Shown here: positions 33,101 through 48,100 of the stretch, one piece after another
How positions within the stretch are numbered: position 1 is the first letter of the stretch
Layout: every line of letters begins with the position of its first letter
Assembly (NCBI GenBank): GCA_903813345.2
Contig: CAIIXF020000008.1
Coordinates: 25,344,822 to 25,408,821 of the forward strand
DNA length: 64,000 nt
DNA from: Owenia fusiformis
Taxonomy: Eukaryota; Annelida; Polychaeta; Sabellida; Oweniidae
Reading direction: 5' to 3'
Notes under the pieces: generated by a model
The model's database searches: none
Told to the model about the DNA's origin: nothing
What the model saw: only the letters and a program-made list of their open reading frames with translations
Program-made: the position numbers and the translations under genes

Positions 33101-36100
33101 AATAGTGAGGGTAATCATTTAAAATGACCTTCTCCATTTGGCTATTATCACCAAAGGTGGTAAAACTATACAATGATAAGTTACACAGATTATGATAATC
33201 AGGCTGTTTGACTTTTAGATTACTAAATATGAAGAAACATTATACTTTATAAATAGTATATGTCATATGGTCACCATTTAACCTTGGATGTCATGTACAT
33301 GTATATTATTAAACTACAGTAAAACCTGCATATGGTGAATACTTCAGCCACAAAACTGTGTTCATTGCAGGTAGGTGTCTACTTCAGAGAGACAATTTAA
33401 TACTGCACACAGTGGAGTGTGTTGAGAAGAAGTTTTCACTGGACACAGGTGTTCATCAGAGAGGGGTGTTCAGTAGAGAAAGGTGTTGACTAAGACAGGT
33501 TTTACTTCCTTTGTTTCTGTTACGTTGCCATCAAAATTAACATTACTTAGTCAGTTAGATTCAAATATGTTGCTAACACATGTTTTGCTATGTTCAGTTC
33601 TGAGGTGACTTTGCGTGTTGAAGGCATTATAAATAATAAAAATGGATTAACCCACATTAAACTCAAGCCATATATTATTAAACATTTGTGAAAATAAACA
33701 TAATTCATAATTCTATACACCTGTGTCGAAGGTTAGGGTACTTAATGTTTTTGGTCTGTAAATGTCAACCACAAACACAATACCAGTGAGATTATATACA
33801 TATACAAGGCTTTGATTTTGTCATTGTTTGAAGTCATTTCAAAAATACAACCGTCAACACCTCTCCCCTTGAAATACACTGTACTGTACAAAACATGCAA
33901 GACCTTTTGAAACATATAAACCTGTTTGTGCCCTTCACAATCTATGTATATATATAAATATCAAATATATTTTAAGTGGTTATCCATTGACACAAAATAA
34001 AGTTTACATTTTAGACAGGAAATCGTTGAATAAACAAACTGTGTGTTTTTATAAGGAGTTGTATCGTGTCTGCATAACACTCATTCATAAAGTCCCATGA
34101 GGACACTGTTGCTTCATTCAAATGTTCATTCATAAAGTCCCATGAGGACACTGTTGCTTCATTCAAATGTACATTCATAATTCAGCAATCTGTTGATATG
34201 TGAATAGACCATAGGTAAGATGGCATAGGGTCGATCTCAGTAAGACTTCAATATCATATGAATTATGACAATTATTATGAATGGGAGATGCTGGGGTTTT
34301 CTAGTTACTGAAGCGGGGTCACACAAGGCAAAGCAATGGCACACATGGTATCTTTTCATAAATGTGAAATTTGATAAAGAAAAGCCTTTTTCAAAATATC
34401 ACCTTTTTACTCTTTATTCTCAACTGTTAAAGTTGTGTCAATACGTGCTGTTGCATTCATTCAAATGTGGGTAGCATATGATTCAGAGTAACACCTTCAC
34501 ACCCCAGGTACGAGCGAACCTCCAAGTGTACCACAAAGCAACTGTTAATCTGAAGTTATTTTTCAAGTCACTAATTGAAATGTTCATCATTAACTTCAAT
34601 TTCTCCATGATAACTGCATGCAGTGATTACTTCAGTTGTGGGTTTGGTTGGATCATGCTGGTTTGAACCCCACTCTGCTGGGTTTTAACCTTCATTTCAC
34701 CAACATTGTTTTGCTAACTTTTTTACTTATGAGTGACATCTTCTGTTATGTTAATAAAAATGTAAGTATGTATTATAAGATGGCTCCGCTAATGTTTAAA
34801 CCAAAATATGATAAAAAGATGAGAAAATTAACATTTTAGGCAGTCCTGAATAAAGATCGTTTGGAAGAAACCATACTTTAAAAGGACTGAAAGGGTGTAC
34901 GTCATATCAAATAATCGTAAACAAAATTCTTTTTTATGAGAGTCAATGAACTGTTTTTTTTAAATGATTTGAACTGAAAAGGTGACATGTGATCAAACTG
35001 AACATAATGGCTATTATCCCGAGCCAGATCATTATCCTATGTGGATGAAAGTCTTGTGACATTTCAACTAAAATTGATTTATCATGTTCCTTTTGAGCCA
35101 GACAAGCAGTGCGCTTGCAAATCACACTTCAATTGGAAACAGATTTTATATCATTTTTTGTTCAGAATTCAAAATATTTGAACATTCACTTTACTTTATT
35201 CTTATTAGACATGTCGCACATTTAGAGTGCATTGTACATGTTGTGGACTATTCTTGATTTGTAACAATTGGTAAATTTGAAAAGAATTGCAGGTGCTGCA
35301 ATAAAACCAGCTACCCAATCAGAATTGCACTGCATTATAATATACTTTCATGTGTTAATATATAGACTCAGAAGACAGTATCATGCTTTATACCATTACT
35401 ATACAATAGGGTGGTAGGGACTTCATATTCAATGCATTTTGCCACACAATTCTCTGAAGTGGACACTGTCTGTGGTGTGTACTTGAACATCAAACAACCT
35501 CTAAAAACATAATCAATATAATGTCAAAAAGATACATTTAATATCTCAAGATCACATCCCTGTGCCATGATGTCAAATAATGATTCAACAAACTCATTGA
35601 GAAAATCCATGTCAAAATGTAAGAAAATACTACATATTTTGTATCTGAGTTGTATGCACCTAATGTTTATCAGAGGTAATAAGAGATATATATTTATCTT
35701 GATAGCTCCACCTCATTCTCCAAGACAACTCCAAGTCACTTCCATACCACTGATAAAAGATAAGTCTGCTTTGACTGCCCTGTCAAAGCCCTCCATGTGA
35801 TTAGCTGAACCGCCTGAATGTAGCTTAACCGCCTTGTTTCAATGTTTGTATGTTGTATGTTTGTATGCATCAAATTACTCTCTTCTGTCATAGTTTTCCT
35901 CACAATACCTTTCTCAAAATTGAGTTTGTATTAAGAACTGTATATTGTATATGCTCACTTTATCCCTCCTTAATTTTTCTAATTTCTGAAATTAAGCAGC
36001 GAGGGGAGGGGTAGGATAAGATCAAGGAGATTTATTTACAAGAGAAGTCTTGAGCTTCTATCTTCAGAACAGAAGTAGGAATTTGGTATTTTAAATTTAG

Positions 36101-39100
36101 AGTCTTGTTCTGGTCTGCAATGCTAGAATGTTGTGTATCAATGAATGCCATGCTCTTGGGAATCTAATCTGGAGTATAATTTGGAAAACATTACTTCTCA
36201 AATGCCAGAAAGGTATGTTATACATTCCCCAACTACTGGTCTGCTAAGCCGGTATAGTAAGCCCCTTTTATAAAAGTATATCATGATGGTCAGAGCGAAA
36301 TAATAGGTGAAGAATGTACATGTCAAGGCCATCATGAGAAATCATGGCCTCTATTAGCTTCTCTCTAGAAGATATTTTTAGTTGAAGGCAGAAAGATGTG
36401 ATGAGTATCAGAATGTGTCAAGGCAGCTATAACTATAACTTCAAAAGGAAAAATGAAAACTCTATTATACTTCATGAAAGTATATCGATATCTTGCAACA
36501 GTCTCAATTGTGGTGTTTTGGGCAAAGATCTGATGTAACCTCAAGTAAAAAGTCATATCCATCTAAGATCAAAATCTTCACTTTGATTTAAAGCTTAGAT
36601 TGAATGGCTTAAATGTCATTGGGTAATGCTGAGGGCATGATGCAAACGTCAAAACATTTCAAGAAATATCTGTCAAAGAGAGACAAGAAAGAAGCTTTAA
36701 TACGCTTGATATGAGCCATCACATCAACTCAGAAAATAATCATCAAAAGAAAACAAACTTTTTTCCAGTAAAAATACTCAAGGTATTATATATCCCTGTA
36801 ACATGTTGTGTAATGAATCTCTGAAACATCTGCTGGAAACACTATACATCCTAAGGATGATGAGTATGCTTTTTGATTTCCAAAAACAGTGAATCGAATA
36901 TTTCAGATTGTGCAGTGTATGAGTATAAATTGAGGTTAACGTGGACTCCAGGTGCAAATCTGAGCTTTTCCATTGGTCTTTAAAATGAAACATGCAATGA
37001 CATCATCACCACTCACTCGAACTATCTTTTGAACTATTTTAATAGATATGAAATGTAGCATATGAAGTGCTTCACATGTACGTATGTCGTGTCAATGGTT
37101 ATTTCAGATTGTTCAAAATATTGCATGATGCTGTACTTAAACATATATCTCAAATTAATCAGTATTTTTAGGATATTGACATTTCAAAGAGGAAACAGTA
37201 CAATCTGTGCTGATCTATAAAAGTCCAAATAGTTATCAGTGATACTCCCATAGCATTTGGCCATTCAAATAATATATGTTTAACGGTACCTCATTGCTAT
37301 GATATCAGCAAATATGTTAAACATATAATTACCTTTGAGTGGCCTTGCAGGATAATGATACAAACTACCATTCAACAAGAGATTTAAGCAATGACAATCA
37401 AGATGGAGTACATGTTGACAAACTTTTTAAAAGCCCCAAAATATTTGATTAATAACCAATCGATAATTCAAGCTGATTGTTGCTATATTCTGGATAATTT
37501 GAGGTGGTCTAACAAGTACTTTGTTTGTTTTAAGTTAGCTAAGTAGAAGAATTTCAATAATATAGCCACATAAAGACAGGCTCAAGTGGTATTTTTTACA
37601 TACCACATAACTACTCAACACTCACTTAGCTACAAGATATTAAGACACATTCAAAATGATGTATATTCTAATTATTCTTCTAAAATAACATAATACGTCA
37701 CCTGCATTATATCACAGAGCTATGTCTCAACAGCTGAAGATCATTATATTGAGATGATTATACTACTTATTGAACCTGACTTCCTAATATGTTGACATAG
37801 TCTTACAATATGATAATAAAAAGTTGCTTTTCTCATATTTTGCAAGAGCAGGTTGTTGGGATTATAAATGCTCATGAAAACTTCATGTAGTCCTGTAATT
37901 TGGCCCCAAATGTTATCAAAGAACAATAGCTAAGCATCATGTATCTATTATCTCCCAACATGAAATATGTTGTAAGTAGACTATGAGCTGAACTTACTCA
38001 TGACATTGATCCTGAAAATACCAGTTGCAAGGAGTTCACATATGTTGAGAAATCTAAGTTAAGGCAATTCAATGTCATATCTTTACAAATTATTGAACAG
38101 GATATATAATATAGTACTCCTAAGGTAGCTTTCAAGGGGAGGGGGATATGTTCAAAATCTTTTGTTTTTCCAAGTTATGAAGTTGAAATATTTTGCCAAC
38201 AAGCTGAAATTTAAACCAAACCTGTGTATGTTGTCATAGTTGCAGTTTTGCCAACAAAAGTGCAACACACATTGTTCCCCATTGCGCTTTCATATCTCAA
38301 GACAAAGCTGATTTCATGCTAGATTAGCTTTCTATATTTAGCATCAACACTGGCCTAAAATATCAGAGTTTCAACAAAGATACTAAATCTTTTTGACAGG
38401 TTGAAAATATTATCTAAATTTTGACTTACTTAGGCACTGACCCAAAAGTAAATCTAGAGCAAGCCACTGACCACACAAATAGATTGTAATGCACCCTGAA
38501 ATGTCTAAATGTATATCAGTCCTTACTGAGACAACAATGCTGATCTATGGCCAAACATCAAAATGTGAATTGACAAACTTTCATTCATCAATTCATTTCT
38601 TCTGAAGCAGGTTCTATAAACTTAAATGTTTAAGTAAACCAAATGGTTGTAGATGTTCTAATTGAGGCCTCCTTTGAAAGATCATGATTCCTTACCATTT
38701 GGTCTCCTAAAAATAGGTTATTTCAATAATACAACATTAATTGATGTTGATGATATGATTTATAACAAAATAGATGCAAATAGTAACTACATGTATACAT
38801 GTTAATGATGATGATTATGAAGATGATAATATCAATACTTGTTGATGATAATTTAATAATAAACTTGGATTAATATTATACACCCAAAGGCAAGAAGTCT
38901 TTATATAGTCTCTTTGTACAAATTTATGAAAATCTTTAGAAGTCTCACTTCATGAATGAAAAGGTTTGAAGCATCATCATTCAACATGGATCTCCGATCA
39001 ATCTAGTACCCTTTAATAAATGTCATTTGAAAACATTTTGATAATTCATCTCTTTGATTTCTTTTATCAGACCTTGATAAAAAACAACATCAAAAACTAT

Positions 39101-42100
39101 GAATACGTTTTAATGTGTTTTCCAGAATCTAGCCATACTTTAGGCATGCAATTGCTCCACTTGACCCAGGTAACCTCCCTTATTGACAAATACTATTATG
39201 TTACAATGAAAACCAGCTTCATATCTAGAAAGCCCAACTTCAAACATACACTCCTAATTCTTCAAAGAGTGCCCACACATCTCTGTTTACTTAAACAATT
39301 TTTGAAATAAATGTAATTAAACTGAATAAATGGGGTAAACTCAACCCAATAGACGAGGACATGGCAAAATGAAATCTTTTAAAACATGTGTGAGATTCAT
39401 TAAGCAATTCATGATATATGCAGAGTAAAACATCAGAGTGAAGAGAGGAAAACTGCCAACATTAAGCAGACCTTATGCTATTATAAATGATATTTCAATA
39501 ATTTGAATCTGGCCCAGAACCAGCTGAGAATGTATCGTATATTGCATACCCTGCTTTGGAATATTTCATAATCATTTCTTGTATGAGATTCAAAAATCTG
39601 TTAATCTGACTTGAGCAATTCCATAATGAAAATTATACATTGAAAGATTTGGTAATCCATTTTGAAACTAATATTTTAATTCACTAAAGAAAGCCTTCAG
39701 GCCCATCTTGTTGTAATATTCTATTCATTAGGAAATTCTATTACCACCAGCAGTAAATATAATGCCAATGAAGAAGTGGTAAAAGAAGCCCTTAATCCAC
39801 ATGGCTCTGTGCCTAAAGAAACCATAGAAGAAACTGCAAGACGAATACTGAACAAACATCCTACTTTCATTCGTTTATTTTAATTACTGTATACTCAATT
39901 GAATTTAAGACCCTTTAATACCTTTAATTGTCAAACCAATAGAGAATTCGCTATTGATTCCCAGGCACCTACATCACCACTATCAACTACATACTGCACC
40001 ATGGGATAACCATGGCTTCAATTACTTGCATTTCAAGTACCACAACCACGGAGATTAGCCTAGAGAATTTTCTGGTCATTTTTTTTTCATCTATTTAAAC
40101 CTGCACGTCGCTCCAAAACGCAATATGTTGACATATATTGTTTTTACATTTTCAAGCTCTAATATAAAGTTTATGTAAATAAAAATTGTTTTTTTCTGCG
40201 TAATATCAAAGAACAATCATTTAGTTAAAAAAATAAAAAGGCTAGTGCGGGATTCGAACCCGGGCCTCCCGCGTGCTCAGCGAGGATTCTACCCGCTACA
40301 CCACCGTATTATTATGGAAGGAGGAAGTAATTAAACGCTACTTATTTTGAATGCTATGATTCGGAAGTGACATCACGTTCTTCATTTAGAAACCTTTCAA
40401 AAATCATATCGCCGGCACCGATCGAAGCAAATTCAATGAAAAATCTTTGAAATGACACATTTATCGTAAGTATTTCTACACAAGATTTGCCCCATTTGTT
40501 CATCATTCTATAATCTTTCATTAAGCTCAAAGTGATAAAGTTCACCCCCGAAACAACCCAAGATTGTGTTTCGGAGCGTAGTCCAGCTTTAAGTAAAAAT
40601 CAGGAGAAAACAGTTAACACTGCAATATAATCAGTGACTTTATAATTAATTTATAGGAGGGGAGGAAAGGGGAATGCTATTATTATTTTATTAGAACTAT
40701 AAACAGGTTTATCCCATCAGACATCTGGCCCTCAGGAATGATATAGAGATAGATAGTGCAGGTTGAATGTTGCTATGTAATAATGAAAAAACATTAACTC
40801 AACAGACTCTTAAAACATTTATCTACTTATCCTACTTTTGCTCAATGATGTAAAACAAAAAACATATGAACAATGATGAAGTTCATCATTTTTCTTATAA
40901 AAATGTCTTAAAACCAAATCTGTTTTTTCTACAGCTGATATGAGGCAATCACAAAAATAATGAATTTTCTTAAAAAGACTGTAAGAGTGTATGTCTGTGT
41001 TGGTAGTGGAAGATCCTGTTAAACATGGACTTGATGTAATTCTGGATCTAGGTACTGATGCAGGCTATCAAGATATTCAGATAGTAGATCAGTGCAAAAT
41101 ATCAACTTAACATGTTATCTTCATTTGAGCGAAGCAACATTGATGTTTATTATATTATTCAGAAGTTGCACCTATTTTGCCTTTGATGTAACGTTTGTAC
41201 CCAGAACTCTACCTAGACTATGTTCCATCGTTTAGACATTCTGAGCAAAACACAATGAAAACAAATAAGATAGAGAACATCAAAATGATAGTTCTAAAAA
41301 TGTCATCCTCTCAAGCAATAGGAGAAAACTGATGGTTTTTTTTTTACTTTTCATCAGTTTTCATTCAATTAAGGCTCAAATACATCTTGTGCCAGTCAGG
41401 TTATAACTGACTGATGACTTCCTCTTCAAAGTACTACATGCTAGTTTAAAATATAAATGCCCTCCACCTGTTCATTCCTAGAGATAATTCAAGTAAGGAG
41501 TTCTACATTTTGGCAGATTTAGCACAATATAATCTCCCACCTTCAAGACTTTTAGACCCCCTATTATACATTGCAATTAAAAAGGCCCAATAAGTAAACT
41601 ATGACAAGTTAGACAATCTCAAAAATCAGTACAGAATGTATACTGAGTGCAACTAATGGAAACAATTCAAGATACAACCTAAGCTATGTTGCTATTTCCA
41701 CCAGTAAGCCTATTAAGCTCTATTATTTCACATGTCCTCATAAATGCATTCTTCATTTGATTAAATGCTCCAATAATGCGATTTTCTCAATTTTCCCAAT
41801 GAGCACATCTCTTGTGTAATACATTATTGCTTAAATAACCTACAAGATCTTTGAAATGATAAGCTAACTATTTCTCCTTCAAACACCCAATTTCCTATTT
41901 CTCCATCTTACAATTTGGTTTGATAATATATTTCTGCCTATCTATTAACAACAGTAATGAATGTGCCTGTATAAAATGCATATTCAGATATGACGCTCCT
42001 ATTTAATTAAATTACCAACCAATTCTCAGAGACAATACGAGTTGATAGATAATTAGAGTTAGGAAACAGGAGAGTCAAATTCCATGACAACCACAAAAAT

Positions 42101-45100
42101 TGTTTCAGTGATGAAGTTGGCCAGGGCTTGTAGAGCGTAGGTTGGAGCATTTATACCTTGTGATCAGGGTCATCTTGTTCTCCTGAATCCTGCTACCAAA
42201 TATGGATCTCGAGTATACATGGAATTCATGAAGGCTATGTATAGTATGTATCGTCAATTAATTAGTCAATCTACCCTCTCCAGGAGTGGATGCCATCACA
42301 TAGAGACATGTAGGTGCTCAAGGTTGTCACGATCAAATCAAATGATCAAAAATATTCATATCATACATTTTTCCAATAATCAAAACATACCATCATGCAT
42401 ATGTGTATGTGGGACTCAATTTTATTCAGTATGATTTAATAAAGATCGTCATGCCCTACTACCACCTGCATGTTAAATTGTTGCTTATTTTATTATCATT
42501 TGCATAGCAGTATGATTTACTTTTATTCAACTGTGTTGCTGCCATTTAGTTGGATATTTATGATGTTATATATAAAAAAGTGATACTTGATACCAGCAAT
42601 TACACATATTTTATGATTTTACACAGCTTCTTTGAAGTGAAAACATTTTTACTAACTGAAATGAAATCCTGTTTCTATTCAGAATAAATCGTTTTTGATT
42701 CAATTCTAACCTTGAAATGCTGTTTAAGTTTAGGACAGATTATAATTAGTGACTTCCCACAAAAACAGTTAACATTATATGAATGAATAAATTTCTTAAT
42801 TTTTTTTCTTTGCTTGATGTCTGAATAAGATGTTTAAACTTGGGTAAAAACTTTAAAAAGTTTAAGATATCATAATTTGAGCATCATGGACACCCATATA
42901 ATGTAATTTCTGGCTGATAAGTGATTTCATTTAGTTAGTTCACTCAACCAAAATGGCATTTTATAATTTTAACCTCAATTTCAGGGACAATTTGCTACGG
43001 AAATTGAGCAGATTCACAGCCAAGATATTTTGTTATTATGTTGTTCCATGCAGCCTAAAATAGCACCTATTTGTTAAATATAGATATTACCATTATAAAA
43101 CTGACTGTAACTGACAAGACATGCCCAAATGTTTTCACTATTTTAAACACAACATGAAAAGTTATCCTGCATTTTATTCTTAGTTGGTTACATTCCAATT
43201 TTCCAAAATATATTTCTATGTGACAGCAACGAGTAAAACCCAGAGACATACAAAACAATGAACAATTGCCCCTTTTTTATAAAAGCGTATGATCTACCTT
43301 TAAAGAATGAAAAAGACATACTATCTAAGTCATAATTTCATGCCTAAGAACATGTAAGAAGATGGGAATGAGAAATAAATAATTCATTTGACACTTCTTT
43401 GGTTAACATTTGAATAAAGTGGTCACAACTTTCAATGTAGAGTTTCACAAAGTACTTCAATCTATGTGTGTGTCCCCCATTGATATGTCTCTGACATACA
43501 TTGTATATTTTCATACAACTTTATTTCTTGAATGTGATGAAACATTCAACAATTTGATACATTCGGAAAGTTTTCTATGATTTCTTGGTTAACCAAACAG
43601 TAAACCGACCCCTAAACTGACAATCTTTTACCTCAACACAAGCTACTGGATTCAATCTTAAGATATGAAATTCAGCATAGAGAACGCTAAGTCATTCTAA
43701 GAATGCCTAGGTTAAAATGAATGGTAATCAAAAAGTATATCCAAAGTAAATGACTGAACAAATACTTTTATTTTCAGGAAAGACACAAAAATATGTGTGG
43801 CAATAGACAGCTCAAATGATGAATTCATTTAGAAATCGTGGTTTAAAATCATTGTAACCATACCTCAATAAGATGACAAGGTGACAAGGAGTTTGCACCA
43901 AAGGACAATAGATTGGTCAGGATAATTTACTAGCCAAACAGATTAGTGGTGTGATACCTTTAGGCCACCATTTGAATCATGACATTGTGGTATGGTGCAA
44001 AAGACCACCTTTTGTGCAGTCTACTGTGGTATAAGTGATCATGGTGAACCACTTCATTATGAGCAAAATGTTGGAAACAATTACATCTTCTTTGAATTTA
44101 ATCACATATTTTTAGGTCTTCAATCAATTATTGCTATCTCAGTTAAATCTCCTCCCCATGTCTGTCAACTGAATTTAGGCCAGTGTGGTCTTTGAACTTT
44201 CTGGAACCCCATTCATGTCCAAACATATAAAAAACATCATTTATCAGAGAAACTGAAAAGTTCCCAATTGTCATCACACCCTCAGTCATTCTGGCCTTGT
44301 GCCCAGTTCAAATGTCCCCATGGACTTGTATCAAGTGTCCTATCATTGCCTCAGTGCCCAGTTCACCTGTCCCCATAGACTTGTATCAGATGCCCTTATC
44401 ATTGAAATGGTTATCAAAATAAGAACTATAGGAGAATGTTTCCCAATAACAAATCTTAATAACGAGTGGTAGAGATGGGGACCCAATGCATTACCTCAGT
44501 GTTAGCAAATTGTGAGACATGATGAACTGTTCATTTATCCAAAGAAATTGTTTAGGAAAAATGGCCATAAAATTACTGTAAGGTAGCAGTACTAATTAGA
44601 GGTGATAATGACCATAGATAATCCACACTGGAATGGAAGCTTTATCTTATCAAGCCTATGTTCACTTTTCCCGAAGTGAACATTTATTGAGATCATCTGT
44701 CATGTTGATGTTGAACAGATTATATATGAGTTTTTAAAAGTTTCTAGCTCAAGTGATTCAGGGGATCATCTGCTGGATTAGTGGATTGGTGGATTATCCA
44801 GATTATCTGTTTAAGTATGAGAATTACACTTAAATTGCAGTTAATAGATCAACTAAGTAGGCATGTATTTTGAGGGTAGATGAACAATTAAGGTATTGTT
44901 ATTGGTGGTCAAGTCAATGCTGCCCACACGTGATGTACATACACACGTCAGTCATATCACCATGAACCCTAGCAAGAATGTACCCCCTGGAATATGTTGT
45001 ATGGTTAGATTAACAAATGGAAATTAATTACACCAAGTGCATGGTATTGGTAAGTGTTTACTCCAAAATCAAACATAAGGCTGATTAAGTAGACAATTGG

Positions 45101-48100
45101 CTCATATCCATTCCATACCACAGACTCAGCCTTACTGACCCTGGTCAACACTCAAGTTGTCCCCTCACTTATCTTCTTACATGTATATCACAACTAGCAT
45201 GCTGTTTCTGAAGTGAAAAATATGACACTAAAAATCCTAGGAGATCCAATCATGTTTTTAAAATGCCTCAACCAGTTTATTAACCAGACCTTGTCCAATA
45301 TGGTCAGACATGATATTAAAACATTGATATCATCTCTCATGGGGTTTACTGACCCACTGGTCCTGCTAAGTGATGTGAAGTACATTGGTATGCAGTGAGT
45401 CATATACCATGGAAATGACCAGATGACCAAAACATAGCTGGGAAATAAAGTGGTAAAACATCAACAATAAGGATTCGGAAACACTGAAACATTTAGCAAC
45501 AAAAACAAGGAAGCTACCAGTCCAAATATTAAACCACATACCACAGATCCTGGCCACATCACAGTGGGAAGGACATATAATAAATTCCTCCCTAAGCTAT
45601 AAGCATTTAAATCATAAACCACAATCATAATAGATGAATGTTGACCATCTAGGGAGAATCAAAAGTGATGTAAATTATGTTTATATGATGTCACGCGATG
45701 ATGTCATATGACCTACAGCAACTGCTGTCTGAACATATATCAACAACCAGTATAAGACTGAGTCATCAATATGTAAAAATGTTGGTTGATCACATAAATA
45801 AATATTTTGGTGATCACACTTTACAACTTAACAAAAAGTAAGAAAGAGAAGGAATTTCCAGAGAAGTTTATGTCAAAAATCACAATTTGTCCATGTTTTT
45901 CTTAAAATTAATGATGCCAAATTAAGCATGACTAAGAGACACATGTCATATACTAACATTCATCATTATTATGTAGTATCATATGTCCATGATGAACATC
46001 AACTTGAGATCTACCAGACATGACAATTACACCTAACTCTAGTAGTCTAAACAGAACAGATAGTCACTGCCAAAACTGCAAATATCAGATCCTCTGATAA
46101 CCTTTCTCCAAAGTCTCAAGTCATTGAGTATGAATTAGTTTGAACTTTAGTGCGAGTGCAACTTTATAGCAGATCAGTGTAGAAAGAAATTTCCATACAA
46201 TTTTGGAGAAGTCATTCTGAGGCTAGAGATCCTAATGCATGTATCATTTTCCAGCATCATTGAAATGTCTTCATGCTCATTTATCTAATCATCACATAGT
46301 GTTTTAATAGCTGCACCTGTATTCTGACATGTTAAAGCATCAAGGATACCAACAAGTTGATGAAGACAAAATACACCTTGCCTGAGCCAATCGTCAGCTT
46401 TGGAAATGCGATCAATATTACAAATTAGGTAAATACCCAAAAGTCTTTGAGAATATCAAGCCCATGGTAAAGTACCAATAGAAAGCAAAAGTGAAGTTTG
46501 TAGTGATGGTACTAGAGGAGGTTTTGCAGATAAAACTGGCATAGGTTTATCACAGGTGTATGATGATACATGAACCCGGATGGACCAGGGGTAAGTAAGG
46601 GAGACTTGGTATCTCAATACACTCTATCTTGTATTGCAGACCACCAACACAGTACTTACCACACAGAACTACAACTTACTATATGCTCCTACCCTCTAGT
46701 TCTATATAAAGTGATAGCCAACATAGAAGGCTGTAGGAATCAATGTGAAAGTTGGTTCCATCAGTTCAAATGGTGGAAGTGCAAGGAGCAGAGGGGTAAC
46801 ACTTACTTTAAAGTGTTTTACTTTTTTATTTTCATATTCCATTTATCTAAACAATACTTGACATGATAACTTTTCATACAAGTTATTCTTTCTCTGTTTT
46901 CTTGACATATGGACATGACCATTGCATGACAATGTGCAAACAAGGCTATAGCATGAAATGAAACAAAAGTCTCATGGGGTATACATCGAATAGAACCTTT
47001 GTGTAGATAATTAATTGAATTAATCATCTACTCTGTATATGGTAAAACAGAACATGTTTGACCATTGAGTAAACTAGAAAACAATTGCTAATCACTGTCA
47101 ATGTTAATGAAAACCATGGTGGGCTGGGTGTGTCATTTGGTGGCAGTTGCATGCCAAGTTTTCAAAACTAATTGGAAACATTATTGAAGCAAAATATTGC
47201 AGCTAGTAGATGTACAATGGCACAAAGGAGAAATAAACCATGAATAAGTTTGCCTCTCAAACACATTCCATGCACAATTTGGTGTAGAAGTTGTCTCTAT
47301 TTCACATTGCTCATATGGGTGGAGCTTTCCATCAAGAAAAGTAGTTAAATGCTTTCAGTGGTATATAGCAGTTGGAATGGTGTAACCAGTGTTTTATGAA
47401 GTACTTGAAATGACAAGACACCCATTAGATGTATCATTCTAATGGTCAAATCACAACTCAACATCCACTAATGCACATTTTCAGTCACATTATGAATAGT
47501 TACATTACTTTTGGCAGTTAGAAACAATCAAATTGTTGTATAAATGGGATCTAATACCTTTACTGTGCATGTAAACTGCAAGACCACCATGGCTATAAGA
47601 CTGTGTTACACTCACAGCACTGATGACATTAATTTAACATTCAATTTTGATCAAAACACTGCTGAACAACATTTTAGTGCCAAAAGCAAAACATAAGATA
47701 ATTGCATGGTGATAAAAAGACAATATCAGAATGAAGAGTAACATTTTATGAACCTGCTTGACATGTGAGGTCAGCAAAAACTATGGGAAAATCAGTTAGA
47801 CCTTGCTGACCATTGTGATGACTTGGTATTGCCATTGACTTGTTGTGTACCTTGGGGCATTGAGTACACAAAGAGAGACATTAACATAGGGCCTCCTGTT
47901 AATTTTATTAATTGTATCCATTAACTCAAAATCTCAAGTATGTTCATATGGTCGAGCTAAACAATAACAGCCATTAAAGTTCATCAATGACCCTTAAAAT
48001 ATATTCTACATATATTTTTTGAATTGTTCCAGCCATTAGTGGTCAGTTAATTAGAGGTTTATAAGGACCTCCTGCCCCATGCACTCACATTAATAGAACC

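Noticed and set aside
40240-40311. Functional tRNA gene
   Set aside because: The acceptor stem does not pair, position 33 is not U, and the D arm has an extra base. Kept only as a tRNA-like pseudogene or SINE head.
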